Shown here: piece after piece, positions 1 through 7,999 of the stretch
Numbering within the stretch: position 1 is the stretch's first letter
Layout: every line of letters starts with the position of its first letter
Assembly (NCBI GenBank): GCA_002404515.1
Contig: DHJV01000078.1
Span: forward strand, 1 to 16,228
Direction of reading: 5' to 3'
DNA length: 16,228 nucleotides
From: Lachnospiraceae bacterium UBA4711
GTDB lineage: Bacteria > Bacillota > Clostridia > Lachnospirales > Lachnospiraceae
Position numbers and translations under genes: made by a program
The notes under the pieces: generated by a model
Told to the model about the DNA's origin: nothing
Databases searched by the model: none
What the model saw: the letters and a program-made list of their open reading frames with translations, nothing else

Positions 1-60
1 TTAGCCTTAACTTAATGCCATTGACCAAACAGTGACAGCCTTCTTTCATATAACCGGCAT

Positions 61-128
61 GTGCATGCACAACCGCCCATATCCATCACCACGCATTAAC
101 GTGATGACCTACGCACGCATCCGCGTGC
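61..128. repeat. Cluster of three short palindromes downstream of glgP
   Basis: The 148 bases left of the glgP stop hold no gene I can support. They do hold three neighbouring dyads: GTGCATGCAC (61-70), CATCAC...GTGATG (84-89 with 101-106) and GCACGC-ATCC-GCGTGC (113-128). The last lies about 20 bases after the glgP stop on the minus strand and would form a stable 6-bp GC-rich hairpin. It is not followed by a T-run, so it is at best a weak or factor-assisted terminator, or an mRNA-end stabiliser. Function is not known. Confidence 0.35.
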
Positions 129-148
129 TTCTATTCCTATCTAAGAAA

Positions 149-2590
149 TTACAATGTAACTTCTACTTTCTCAAGCTTCCAGATCTCCTGTGCATACTCT
201 TCGATTGTTCTATCAGAAGAGAACTTACCAGAGCAAGCTGTGTTGAGCATAACCATCTTAGCCCAGTTGGACTTATCCTTGTATGCCTTATTTACACGCT
301 TCTGTGCTTCTGCATAAGAATCGAAATCCTTCAATGTGAAGTATACGTCCTTCATTACAAGTGAATCATATAAATCACGGAAGAGTTCCTTATCTCCATT
401 TGAGTAAGTACCATCTACCAACTGGTCAAGAACCTTCTTAACCTTTGGATTTGAGTTGTAGATATCCATTGGATAATAACCGCCATCCTTCTCGTACTTC
501 ATAACTTCCTCAGCAGAAAGTCCGAAGATAAATGCGTTCTCCTTACCAACTTCCTCTACGATCTCTACGTTTGCACCATCCATAGTACCAAGTGTAACAG
601 CACCATTCAACATGAACTTCATGTTACCTGTACCAGAAGCCTCACGGGAAGCTGTTGAAATCTGCTCAGATACATCTGCTGCTGCGAAGATAATCTCTGC
701 GTTTGATACACGGTAGTTCTCGATGAATACAACCTTGATCTTGCCCTTGATGGACTTATCGTTGTTGATAACGTCTGCTACAGAGTTAATCAACTTGATT
801 GTGAGCTTTGCTGTCTTGTAACCAGCGGCTGCCTTAGCACCGAAGATAAATGTTGTTGGCTCGAAATCCATATCTGGATTTGCCTTCAACTCATTGTACA
901 GATGCATAACATGAAGGATATTAAGCTGCTGTCTCTTGTACTCATGGAGTCTCTTAACCTGAACATCAAAGATAGAGTTTGGATCTACGTCAATACCATT
1001 GTGTTCCTTGATGTAATTAGCCAGACGAACCTTGTTCTTGTACTTGATGTCCATGAACTCCTTCTGTGCTTTCTTGTCTGTTGCGTACTTCTTAAGTCCT
1101 GCCAATACCGGAAGATCTGTGATCCAGCCGTCGCCGACCTTCTTTGTAGCCCAGTCAGCAAGCAATGGATTCGCATGGAGAAGGAATCTTCTCTGTGTGA
1201 TACCGTTTGTCTTGTTGTTGAACTGCTCTGGACGCATCTCATAGAAATCACGAAGCTCACGCTTCTTCAGGATCTCTGTATGAAGCTTTGCAACACCATT
1301 TACAGAGTAAGATCCGGCGATAGCAAGGTGAGCCATCTTAACCTGACCATCATAGAGGATTGCCATGCTGCGAACCTTATCCTGGTTGCCTGGGTACATA
1401 TCTTCGATCTTAAGAACAAATCTACGGTTGATCTCATCAACGATCTGATATACTCTAGGAAGAAGCTTCTGGAAGAGGTCGATTGGCCACTTCTCAAGTG
1501 CCTCAGCCATGATTGTATGATTTGTATATGCACATGTTCTGCATGTGATATCCCAAGCATCATCCCACTCAAGATTCTCCTCATCAACAAGGATTCTCAT
1601 AAGCTCTGCAACTGTTACTGTTGGATGTGTATCATTCAGCTGGAATGTAACCTTGTTTGGAAGGTCATGGATATCTGCGTTGTTCTCCTTGAACTTCAGG
1701 ATTGCTCTCTGTACAGAAGCAGATACGAAGAAGTACTGCTGCTTCAGACGAAGCTCCTTACCTGAATAATGGTTATCGTTTGGATAAAGTACCTCAACGA
1801 TGTTACGGGCAAGGTTTGCCTGCTCAACTGCGTTCTGATACTCACCCTTATCAAATGAATTAAGGTTGAACTCCTGTACTGGCTCTGCATCCCAGATACG
1901 AAGTGTATTTACAACATTGTTGCCATATCCAATGATTGGAAGATCATATGGAATCGCACGAACTGCCTGATAATCCTTGTGAATGAAGTAGTTCTTTCCC
2001 TCTCTGCATTCTGTCGCTACATAGCCACCGAACTTAACCTCTACTTCATACTCCGGACGTTTTACCTCAAATGGGTTGCCGTTCTTCAACCAGTTATCCG
2101 GCTTCTCAACCTGATAACCATTCTCGATTGCCTGCTTGAACATACCGTAACGATAACGGATTCCACAGCCATATGCCGGGTAGTTCAATGTAGCAAGGGA
2201 ATCAAGGAAACATGCAGCCAGTCTACCAAGACCACCATTACCGAGTGCTGCATCCGGCTCCTGATCCTCAATCACGTTCAGATCAAAGCCAAGCTCTGCC
2301 AATGCTTCCTTCACCTGCTCATAGCATGTGAGGTTGATCATATTATTACCAAGTGCACGGCCCATAAGGAACTCCATAGACAGGTAGTAAACAGTCTTTG
2401 CATTCTTCTCCTCGTATGCCTTCTGCGTAGCGATCCAGCGATCAATGATATGATCCTTCACTGCGTAGGAAACTGCCTGAAATACCTGTTCCTGTGTTGC
2501 TTCATCGATTGTCTTTCGGAAAAGGTTTTTGACGTTGTTAATGACGTCCTTCTTGAAGCTTTCCTTATCGAAATCAGCCATCTTCTTCAT
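149..2590 (-). CDS. glgP: Glycogen/starch/alpha-glucan phosphorylase
   Basis: This cytoplasmic enzyme removes glucose units from the non-reducing ends of alpha-1,4-glucan with phosphate, giving glucose 1-phosphate, and depends on pyridoxal phosphate. The 813-residue length is normal for the GT35 family. The PLP-site signature around residues 650-663 is intact (EASGTGNMKFMLNG), with the Schiff-base lysine at about Lys658. Other conserved blocks visible are the N-terminal VYYLSMEFLMGRALGNN (67-83), ALGNGGLGRLAACFLDS (115-131) and VKRLHEYKRQQLN (545-557). The ATG at 2588-2590 is chosen because GGAGG lies 9 nt upstream (2600-2604). A second ATG three codons later has no separate ribosome site. 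It is transcribed alone, downstream of ileS on the same strand, after a 185-bp gap with its own promoter candidate. No other glycogen gene is present in the window. Identification is very secure; the preferred glucan (glycogen or maltodextrin) is not decidable. Confidence 0.97.
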   Translation of the reverse strand: MKKMADFDKESFKKDVINNVKNLFRKTIDEATQEQVFQAVSYAVKDHIIDRWIATQKAYEEKNAKTVYYLSMEFLMGRALGNNMINLTCYEQVKEALAELGFDLNVIEDQEPDAALGNGGLGRLAACFLDSLATLNYPAYGCGIRYRYGMFKQAIENGYQVEKPDNWLKNGNPFEVKRPEYEVEVKFGGYVATECREGKNYFIHKDYQAVRAIPYDLPIIGYGNNVVNTLRIWDAEPVQEFNLNSFDKGEYQNAVEQANLARNIVEVLYPNDNHYSGKELRLKQQYFFVSASVQRAILKFKENNADIHDLPNKVTFQLNDTHPTVTVAELMRILVDEENLEWDDAWDITCRTCAYTNHTIMAEALEKWPIDLFQKLLPRVYQIVDEINRRFVLKIEDMYPGNQDKVRSMAILYDGQVKMAHLAIAGSYSVNGVAKLHTEILKKRELRDFYEMRPEQFNNKTNGITQRRFLLHANPLLADWATKKVGDGWITDLPVLAGLKKYATDKKAQKEFMDIKYKNKVRLANYIKEHNGIDVDPNSIFDVQVKRLHEYKRQQLNILHVMHLYNELKANPDMDFEPTTFIFGAKAAAGYKTAKLTIKLINSVADVINNDKSIKGKIKVVFIENYRVSNAEIIFAAADVSEQISTASREASGTGNMKFMLNGAVTLGTMDGANVEIVEEVGKENAFIFGLSAEEVMKYEKDGGYYPMDIYNSNPKVKKVLDQLVDGTYSNGDKELFRDLYDSLVMKDVYFTLKDFDSYAEAQKRVNKAYKDKSNWAKMVMLNTACSGKFSSDRTIEEYAQEIWKLEKVEVTL

Positions 2591-2640
2591 AGAATTTATC
2601 CTCCTTGTTTATGTGTATAAACCCCTGTTTCAACACATTC

Positions 2641-2669
2641 AGTGTAGCAGACATAATTACAAGATACAA
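2641..2669 (-). promoter_or_regulatory. Candidate glgP promoter
   Basis: Read on the minus strand, TTGTAT (2664-2669) and TACACT (2641-2646) are separated by exactly 17 bp. Each matches 4 of 6 positions of the sigma-A consensus. The start of transcription would fall near 2634, leaving a leader of about 45 nt before the glgP ATG. This is plausible but not strong. Confidence 0.4.
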
Positions 2670-2670
2670 T

Positions 2671-2686
2671 GAAAAATGTATTTTTC
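2671..2686. repeat. Palindrome upstream of the glgP promoter
   Basis: GAAAAAT-GT-ATTTTTC is a dyad with perfect 7-bp arms and a 2-bp centre. It sits immediately upstream of the candidate glgP -35 box. Its AT-rich form and compact spacing fit a protein-binding site better than an RNA terminator. No regulator can be named. Confidence 0.35.
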
Positions 2687-2718
2687 GTTACATCTGCCCA
2701 TGAATGTGTGAATTAACC

Positions 2719-2746
2719 AAAAAATTTATACAATTTGCTTGCAAAT
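2719..2746 (-). terminator. Weak terminator candidate after ileS
   Basis: On the minus strand, about 30 nt after the ileS stop, a short stem ATTTGC/GCAAAT (2741-2746 with 2733-2738) is followed, after eight AT-rich bases, by six T (2719-2724). The stem is short and the T-run is displaced, so efficiency would be low. Confidence 0.25.
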
Positions 2747-2769
2747 CCTCTGCATGATCTGCAAATCCT
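2740..2769. repeat. Direct repeat TGCAAATCCT, 20-bp period
   Basis: The 10-mer TGCAAATCCT occurs at 2740-2749 and again at 2760-2769, just after the ileS stop. A 20-bp period is about two helical turns, which would place two bound protein subunits on the same face of the DNA. It may equally be chance or a remnant duplication. Confidence 0.35.
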
Positions 2770-2775
2770 TACTTA

Positions 2776-5700
2776 TTATTTACTTACTTCCACGCCGATC
2801 GTAACCTTCTCGCCGTTGATGTTCCACTCCTTTGAGTTGTCGCAGGCTGCATCCATCACAAATGCATCGCCAAGTACGACGCGCTTGATCTCATCTGCGT
2901 TCTTCTCCATCACGTCTGCGATCTTCGCATTGCCGGTTACATAGACCTTGATGCGGTCTGTTACCTGGAAGTCAGAATCCTTACGCATCGTCTGGATCTT
3001 GGATATTACCTCACGCACATAGCCTTCCTCTATAAGCTCCGGTGTCAGGGTTGTGTCGATAACAACGGTTACATAGTTATCTCCCTCTGTCACATAGCCG
3101 TCCATCTTCGCTACATCGATCAGCAGATCTTCCTCTGCCAGTGCGATCTCTGTGTCGTCTGCTGTGAACTTGATCACGCCGTTTGCCTTGAGCTCGCTCA
3201 TCGCTGCGTTGCCATCTACATTTGCAAGGTATTCCTTGATTGCATTCAGATGCTTGCCATACTTTGGTCCGACTGTACGAAGCTGTGGCTTGAATGAATA
3301 TGCAGTAAATGCAGACAGGTCTTCCTTGAACTCTACGTTCTTTACATTCAGCTCGTCGCGCAGGATATCTACGAAATAATCATCCAGTGTCTTTGCAGCC
3401 TTGATGTACATATTTGCAATCGGCTGACGGGACTTGATGTTCGCAGTATTTCTTGCAGCACGTCCAAATACAACGACCTTCAGTACTTCATCCATGCTTG
3501 CTTCAAGCTCCGGATCGATCATAGACTCATTCACCTCTGGGAAGTCACACAGGTGGATAGATTCCGGTGCAGTCTTATCTACACTGCGAACTAAGTTCTG
3601 GTAGATATCCTCTGTCAGGAACGGAATCATCGGTGCTGCGGCCTTGCAGAGTGTCACAAGAGCCGTATAAAGTGTCATGTATGCATTGATCTTATCCTGT
3701 GGCATATCCTTTGCCCAGTAACGCTCACGACAACGTCTGACATACCAGTTACTCATATCATCGACAAACTCAGCAAGTGCCTTGGTTGCCTCTGGAATAC
3801 GGTAATTTCCAAGGTTATCATCTACGGACTTCACCATAGAATTCAGCTTTGACAACAGCCACTTATCCATCACAGAAAGCTTGTCATACTCCAATGTATA
3901 TTTGGTTGGATCAAACTCATCAATATTTGCATACAGCACATAGAATGCATAAGTGTTCCACAGTGTACCCATGAACTTTCTCTGACCTTCGACCACTGCA
4001 TCCTCATGGAAACGGTTTGGAAGCCAAGGTGCGGAGTTGCTGTAGAAGTACCAGCGGATCGCATCTGCGCCGTATTTGTTCAGGGCATCCATCGGATCAA
4101 CCGCGTTACCCTTGGACTTACTCATCTTCTGTCCGTCCTTATCCTGTACGTGACCAAGCACGATAACGTTCTTGTAAGGTGCCTTGTCAAACAGCAATGT
4201 GGAAATTGCCATCAGAGAATAGAACCATCCTCTTGTCTGGTCAACTGCCTCACTGATGAAGTCAGCCGGGAAGTTGTCCTCGAAGATATCCTGATTCTCA
4301 AACGGATAATGCCACTGTGCAAATGGCATCGCACCAGAGTCGAACCAGCAGTCGATAACCTCTGGCACACGCTTCATCTCGCCGCCACAATCCGGACATG
4401 TGATTGTTACCGCATCAATGTACGGGCGGTGCAGCTCGATATCATCCGGGCAGTTCTTGCTCATAGACTTCAGTTCCTCGATCGAACCGATCGCGTGACG
4501 CTTGCCACAAGAGCACTCCCAGATATTCAGTGGAGTTCCCCAGTAACGGTTACGTGACAGACCCCAGTCCTGAACATTTTCCAGCCATGCGCCGAAACGT
4601 CCCTTACCGATACCTTCCGGAATCCAGTTTACAGTGTTATTATTCTTCACCAGTCTGTCCTTCACTGCGGACATCTTGATGAACCATGTATCTCTCGCAT
4701 AGTAAATAAGCGGTGTATCACATCTCCAGCAGTGTGGATACTCATGCTCGAACTTTGGAGCGTCGAACAGAAGCCCCGCCTTCTCCAGATCCACCAGTAC
4801 CGGCTTATCTGCGTCCTTTACGAACAGACCTGCGTAAGGTGTTTCCTTTGTCATCTCGCCCTTGCCATCGACAAACTGTACGAATGGAAGGTCGTATTTT
4901 CTTCCGACGTTTGCATCGTCCTCACCAAATGCCGGTGCGATATGAACGATACCAGTACCATCGGACATCGTTACATAAGAATCACATGTAATGTAATGTC
5001 CCTTCTGTGGAAGCTTTGCAACATACTCCTTTGTACACTCGAAGAGCGGCTCGTATTCCTTGCCCTCTAATTCCTTACCCTTGTAAGTCTCGAGAATCTC
5101 ATACGCAGGTGTTCCCTCAGCAATCTTCTCTTCCTTCACAAGCTTTTCTGCCATGCCGCCAAGTACTTTGTCAAGCAGTGCCTCTGCCATGTAATAAGTA
5201 TAGCCATCGGCTGCCTTTACCTTGCAGTAGTTCTCATCCGGATTCACACAGAGTGCCACATTACTTGGAAGTGTCCAAGGTGTTGTCGTCCATGCAAGGA
5301 AATATGCGTCCTCGCCGATCACCTTGAAACGTACCACTGCGGAACGCTCCTTGACCGTCTTATAACCCTGTGCAACCTCGTGTGAAGAAAGCGGGGTTCC
5401 ACAACGTGGACAATAAGGTACGATCTTGAATCCCTTATACAGAAGTCCGTCGTCCCAGATCTTCTTCAAAGCCCACCACTCGGACTCGATAAATGTATTG
5501 TGATATGTGACATATGGATGATCCATATCTGCCCAGAATCCTACCTTGTTGGAGAACTCCTCCCACATACCTTTGTATTTCCATACAGACTCTTTACATT
5601 TGCGGATAAATGGATCCAGACCATATGCCTCGATCTGCTCCTTGCCATCGATGCCAAGCTCCTTCTCGATCTCCAGTTCAACCGGAAGGCCGTGTGTATC

Positions 5701-5955
5701 CCATCCAGCCTTACGAATGATCTTATGCCCCTTCATTGTCTGATAACGTGGAATCATATCCTTGATAACACGTGTCAGCACATGTCCGATATGTGGCTTG
5801 CCATTTGCAGTTGGAGGGCCGTCATAAAATGTATATGTCGGCAGATCCTTTTTCTCTTCAATACTCTTCTCAAAGATCTTGTTCTCTTTCCAGAACTTGA
5901 GTACTTTTTCTTCCCGGCTGGTGAAGTCCAGCTTTGTAGAAACCTTTTCGTACAT
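2776..5955 (-). CDS. ileS: Isoleucyl-tRNA synthetase, long (type 2, eukaryote-like) class
   Basis: This class I synthetase charges tRNA-Ile with isoleucine. The Rossmann catalytic core shows HIGH at residues 55-58 and KMSKS at 610-614. The inserted CP1 editing domain, which removes mischarged valine, shows the TTTPWTLPSN block at 223-232 and GTGIVHIAPAFGEDD at 333-347. Zinc-ligand type cysteine pairs are seen at CPRC (182-185), CWRC (409-412), CSC (481-483) and CPDC (520-523). At 1059 residues it is longer than the usual bacterial type 1 enzyme (about 920-940) and lacks that class's C-terminal CxxC zinc tail. Together with the FYDGPPTANGKPHIGH opening this points to the type 2 class, members of which are generally less sensitive to mupirocin. 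The ATG start at 5953-5955 follows an AAAGGA site. It is transcribed alone from a strong promoter near 6072-6101. Identity is secure; class assignment is an inference from length and motifs. Confidence 0.97.
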   Translation of the reverse strand: MYEKVSTKLDFTSREEKVLKFWKENKIFEKSIEEKKDLPTYTFYDGPPTANGKPHIGHVLTRVIKDMIPRYQTMKGHKIIRKAGWDTHGLPVELEIEKELGIDGKEQIEAYGLDPFIRKCKESVWKYKGMWEEFSNKVGFWADMDHPYVTYHNTFIESEWWALKKIWDDGLLYKGFKIVPYCPRCGTPLSSHEVAQGYKTVKERSAVVRFKVIGEDAYFLAWTTTPWTLPSNVALCVNPDENYCKVKAADGYTYYMAEALLDKVLGGMAEKLVKEEKIAEGTPAYEILETYKGKELEGKEYEPLFECTKEYVAKLPQKGHYITCDSYVTMSDGTGIVHIAPAFGEDDANVGRKYDLPFVQFVDGKGEMTKETPYAGLFVKDADKPVLVDLEKAGLLFDAPKFEHEYPHCWRCDTPLIYYARDTWFIKMSAVKDRLVKNNNTVNWIPEGIGKGRFGAWLENVQDWGLSRNRYWGTPLNIWECSCGKRHAIGSIEELKSMSKNCPDDIELHRPYIDAVTITCPDCGGEMKRVPEVIDCWFDSGAMPFAQWHYPFENQDIFEDNFPADFISEAVDQTRGWFYSLMAISTLLFDKAPYKNVIVLGHVQDKDGQKMSKSKGNAVDPMDALNKYGADAIRWYFYSNSAPWLPNRFHEDAVVEGQRKFMGTLWNTYAFYVLYANIDEFDPTKYTLEYDKLSVMDKWLLSKLNSMVKSVDDNLGNYRIPEATKALAEFVDDMSNWYVRRCRERYWAKDMPQDKINAYMTLYTALVTLCKAAAPMIPFLTEDIYQNLVRSVDKTAPESIHLCDFPEVNESMIDPELEASMDEVLKVVVFGRAARNTANIKSRQPIANMYIKAAKTLDDYFVDILRDELNVKNVEFKEDLSAFTAYSFKPQLRTVGPKYGKHLNAIKEYLANVDGNAAMSELKANGVIKFTADDTEIALAEEDLLIDVAKMDGYVTEGDNYVTVVIDTTLTPELIEEGYVREVISKIQTMRKDSDFQVTDRIKVYVTGNAKIADVMEKNADEIKRVVLGDAFVMDAACDNSKEWNINGEKVTIGVEVSK

Positions 5956-6033
5956 ACTTCTATATTTCCTTTCTTATAATATTCCTTTTCATTCCCGCGA
6001 GATGGGATGGAGTTTTATACATCAATACAGCAT

Positions 6034-6071
6034 AAAAACTTGGGCAGATAGGTACATCCACCCAAGTTTTT
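6034..6071. terminator. Bidirectional hairpin terminator at the ileS transcription start
   Basis: The arms AAAAACTTGGG (6034-6044) and CCCAAGTTTTT (6061-6071) are a perfect 11-bp inverted repeat with a 16-nt loop, with the T-run built into the right arm on either strand. On the minus strand it lies about 70 nt after the stop of the PfkB kinase gene, so it can end that operon. The ileS -10 box (6072-6077) is immediately next to it. A transcript starting at that promoter would therefore begin inside the first arm and keep only part of the stem. Confidence 0.75.
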
Positions 6072-6101
6072 AGTATAACCTATGTACTGCTGAAATGTCA
6101 A
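6072..6101 (-). promoter_or_regulatory. Strong sigma-A promoter for ileS
   Basis: On the minus strand a perfect -35 TTGACA (6096-6101) is followed after 18 bp by TATACT (6072-6077), 5 of 6 matches to the -10 consensus. The predicted start is near 6065-6067, giving an ileS leader of about 110 nt. That leader is too short for a classical T-box, and no Stem I could be found. Confidence 0.7.
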
Positions 6102-6142
6102 CAAATGGCTTGCATTCGGCCGTATAACATTGCAAACAGTTC

Positions 6143-7045
6143 TTACCGATAAAATTCGTCTATATAATTTTCTACATCCTGCTCGCTGCCGCGAAATGGT
6201 CCCGGTGTCTCCATCTTGAGTGAGACCAGAGCGGTTGCAAACTGTAACGCCTCCGCAATCCCACATGTCTGCCGCTTCATCAAATATGCAGAAATCACCG
6301 TATCTCCTCGTCCGGTTCTACCGGACAGATTTCTGGATCGGATCGGACAGGTATAATATTCCTGCCCATCATAGATCAATATTTCCGTATGATGAGAAAT
6401 CATAATCTCCCGTGCACCCCATGCAAATAATTGCTTCGCTGCCTGTCTCCGGTCGTCTGTTCCGGTCAGGATCTGTGCCTCAGCCGCATCTGTCTTCAGA
6501 TAATCCACATACGGCAGATACTCGCGTTTTTCCCTCCAGTCTGCATACTCCATGCTTCCGTCCGGCTGCACATGGCGGAGCAGACACTGTACATCCACGG
6601 CTACCTTTCCACGCTCTGCCGCCTGCCGGAACATTGTACCTGAAAAATCGCCATATACAAGTCCTGCAAAATGATACAACCGCGTATGAATATCTGAGAT
6701 TTCATCAAAGGTAAATGCATCGCATACACCAAGCGAGGTACACGTTCTCCGTTCCTTGTCCGGCGTGTGATATACATTTTGGATCGAGCACGTTTTTTCT
6801 GACGGACGCACATAGACATCCGCCTTGCAGCCCTGAAACGCTGCCATTGGATCTGCATCCGCCTTGTTGCATTTCGTAAAAACTGCCACCTGCCGGTTCA
6901 TGCATGCTGCCGCATATCCGGATGCGATCACCGCACCGCCGAGCTCCCGCTGCTCATTCCCCTCACAGTCGATATTGATATCCCGGGAAACCGGTCCTAT
7001 GATCAATGTATCGTATATCTTATCTGCAACAACTTTATTTTCCAT
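6143..7045 (-). CDS. PfkB/ribokinase-family carbohydrate kinase
   Basis: This is predicted to transfer phosphate from ATP to a sugar, sugar acid, polyol or nucleoside in the cytoplasm. The 300-residue length is typical of the family. Visible marks are the N-terminal strand and substrate-side glycine pair (LIIGPVSRD at 14-22, LGGAV at 35-39), the linker block KTDAAEAQILTG (184-195), and the C-terminal ATP/catalytic motif GRTGRGDT (242-249) with Asp248 as predicted base. The Arg in GRGD, where GAGD is commonest, marks a divergent subgroup. The ATG directly follows the TAG of the MBL hydrolase gene with no bases between. GAGGAG lies 9 nt upstream inside that gene (7055-7060), so the two are translationally coupled. 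It is last in the ABC transporter cluster and is followed by a strong terminator. The substrate cannot be assigned; a role in phosphorylating the imported or oxidised sugar is inferred from context. Confidence 0.85.
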   Translation of the reverse strand: MENKVVADKIYDTLIIGPVSRDINIDCEGNEQRELGGAVIASGYAAACMNRQVAVFTKCNKADADPMAAFQGCKADVYVRPSEKTCSIQNVYHTPDKERRTCTSLGVCDAFTFDEISDIHTRLYHFAGLVYGDFSGTMFRQAAERGKVAVDVQCLLRHVQPDGSMEYADWREKREYLPYVDYLKTDAAEAQILTGTDDRRQAAKQLFAWGAREIMISHHTEILIYDGQEYYTCPIRSRNLSGRTGRGDTVISAYLMKRQTCGIAEALQFATALVSLKMETPGPFRGSEQDVENYIDEFYR

Positions 7046-7978
7046 CTATGACAACTCCTCTCCGTAATGCACCGCCATTGCAGTTCCAAGCTCTATCGTA
7101 AGTGTCGTATGCTTCGGGATCTCCATCCCTTTCACCTTCGGACTGTCCGAAAAAAGCATTTGTGCACCACTTCGTATTACCATGTCCGTTACTGTTTCAT
7201 CCGCACTGTTATACTTTTTATCTGATGAAGCACAGCATACCACCAGTCGCGGTGCAATCCGTCTCAAAAGCATTTCTGTCAATCCGTCACGCTGTCCGTG
7301 ATGACCGACCTTAAACACGTCTGCCTGCAGTTCGTCCGAATTATATCGTGAAAGTACCTGTGCATCTGCATCACCCGGCAGAAGCACACGCACACCGTCA
7401 CAGTTAAGCCTTACAATCAGACTGTAACTGTTCATCTTTTTATTTAGAGCAAGCAATGCCTGCTCCGTATCTATATCCCGGAGATCTTGAAGCAGTTCCT
7501 TTACCTGCTGTGGCTCCGGTCCAAGGAACCGGCATGAAACACCGGGGACGAGGGTTAAGTTTTCCCCACATGATGCCTGCCGGAGTACCTGCGAATATGT
7601 CTCACACAAATGTCTGTATATGTGAATCGCATCCACTAGAAGCTTTGCATCCTCTGTCTGCAGCTTCGATACATCAAGCTGTGCAAGTTCTTTATAAAAA
7701 TTAACCGGCAATGTCTGCACGAACATCCCTACTTCTACAAGTGCAAGTGCCTGCTGCAGACCTCCGATATGATCCTCATGAATATGTGTCAGCACACACA
7801 CATCAATCCTGCGTATATTTTCATGTCTCAGATATTCCGCAAGCTCCATACGTCCACTGTCTGTGCGTGTGTATTCCTCCGGAATCCCGCTGCCGCCATC
7901 TATAATTGCCGTATGTTCTCCCTGTCGAAGCAGGATTGCCTCACCGTATCCAACATTCAAAAAAATAAGCTCTGCCAT
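7046..7978 (-). CDS. MBL-fold metallohydrolase, ComEC C-terminal-like
   Basis: This is a predicted cytoplasmic two-metal hydrolase. It shows the HxHxDH metal motif as HIHEDH (65-70), an early strand block with IIDGGSG (25-31), the bridging Asp in LLPGDAD (Asp203) and the GHHG block (226-227). The arrangement NSYSLIVRL then VLLPGDAD then VGHHG is that of the MBL domain at the C-terminus of ComEC/Rec2 and its stand-alone relatives. No signal peptide or membrane segment is visible, so this is not a DNA-uptake channel. The start is taken at the ATG 7976-7978 (310 residues), because AGGTGAGG (7985-7992) lies 6 nt upstream. An in-frame GTG four codons earlier lies inside that ribosome site. The gene follows the MalF-type permease by 21 nt and abuts the kinase gene. 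The true substrate (phosphodiester, lactone or other ester) is unknown, and such an enzyme is unusual in a sugar operon. Confidence 0.82.
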   Translation of the reverse strand: MAELIFLNVGYGEAILLRQGEHTAIIDGGSGIPEEYTRTDSGRMELAEYLRHENIRRIDVCVLTHIHEDHIGGLQQALALVEVGMFVQTLPVNFYKELAQLDVSKLQTEDAKLLVDAIHIYRHLCETYSQVLRQASCGENLTLVPGVSCRFLGPEPQQVKELLQDLRDIDTEQALLALNKKMNSYSLIVRLNCDGVRVLLPGDADAQVLSRYNSDELQADVFKVGHHGQRDGLTEMLLRRIAPRLVVCCASSDKKYNSADETVTDMVIRSGAQMLFSDSPKVKGMEIPKHTTLTIELGTAMAVHYGEELS

Positions 7979-7984
7979 GTTTCG

Positions 7985-7992
7985 CCTCACCT
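7985..7992 (-). promoter_or_regulatory. Ribosome site fixing the MBL hydrolase start
   Basis: AGGTGAGG on the minus strand lies 6 nt before the ATG at 7978. The alternative GTG start at 7990 would overlap this site and has no comparable site of its own. Confidence 0.7.
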
Positions 7993-7999
7993 GATAAAA

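Noticed and set aside
12..86. Possible 24-residue Cys-containing peptide gene on the minus strand
   Set aside because: An ATG-to-TAA frame with a CxCxC stretch exists, but it has no ribosome site and overlaps the palindromes. It matches no peptide family I recognise.
902..1765. Long plus-strand open frame antisense to glgP
   Set aside because: It lies wholly inside a highly conserved gene, has no ribosome site, and its residues look like the shadow of an optimised coding strand. The same applies to other plus-strand frames over glgP, ileS and the transporter genes.
5956..6142. T-box riboswitch upstream of ileS
   Set aside because: The gap between genes is only 187 bp, the promoter takes up part of it, and no Stem I, specifier loop or AGGGTGGnACCGCG core is present. 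Only a partial resemblance in the hairpin loop was seen.
7979..7990. GTG start for the MBL hydrolase at 7990
   Set aside because: The GTG lies inside the ribosome site of the downstream ATG, which has ideal 6-nt spacing and begins the conserved first strand.
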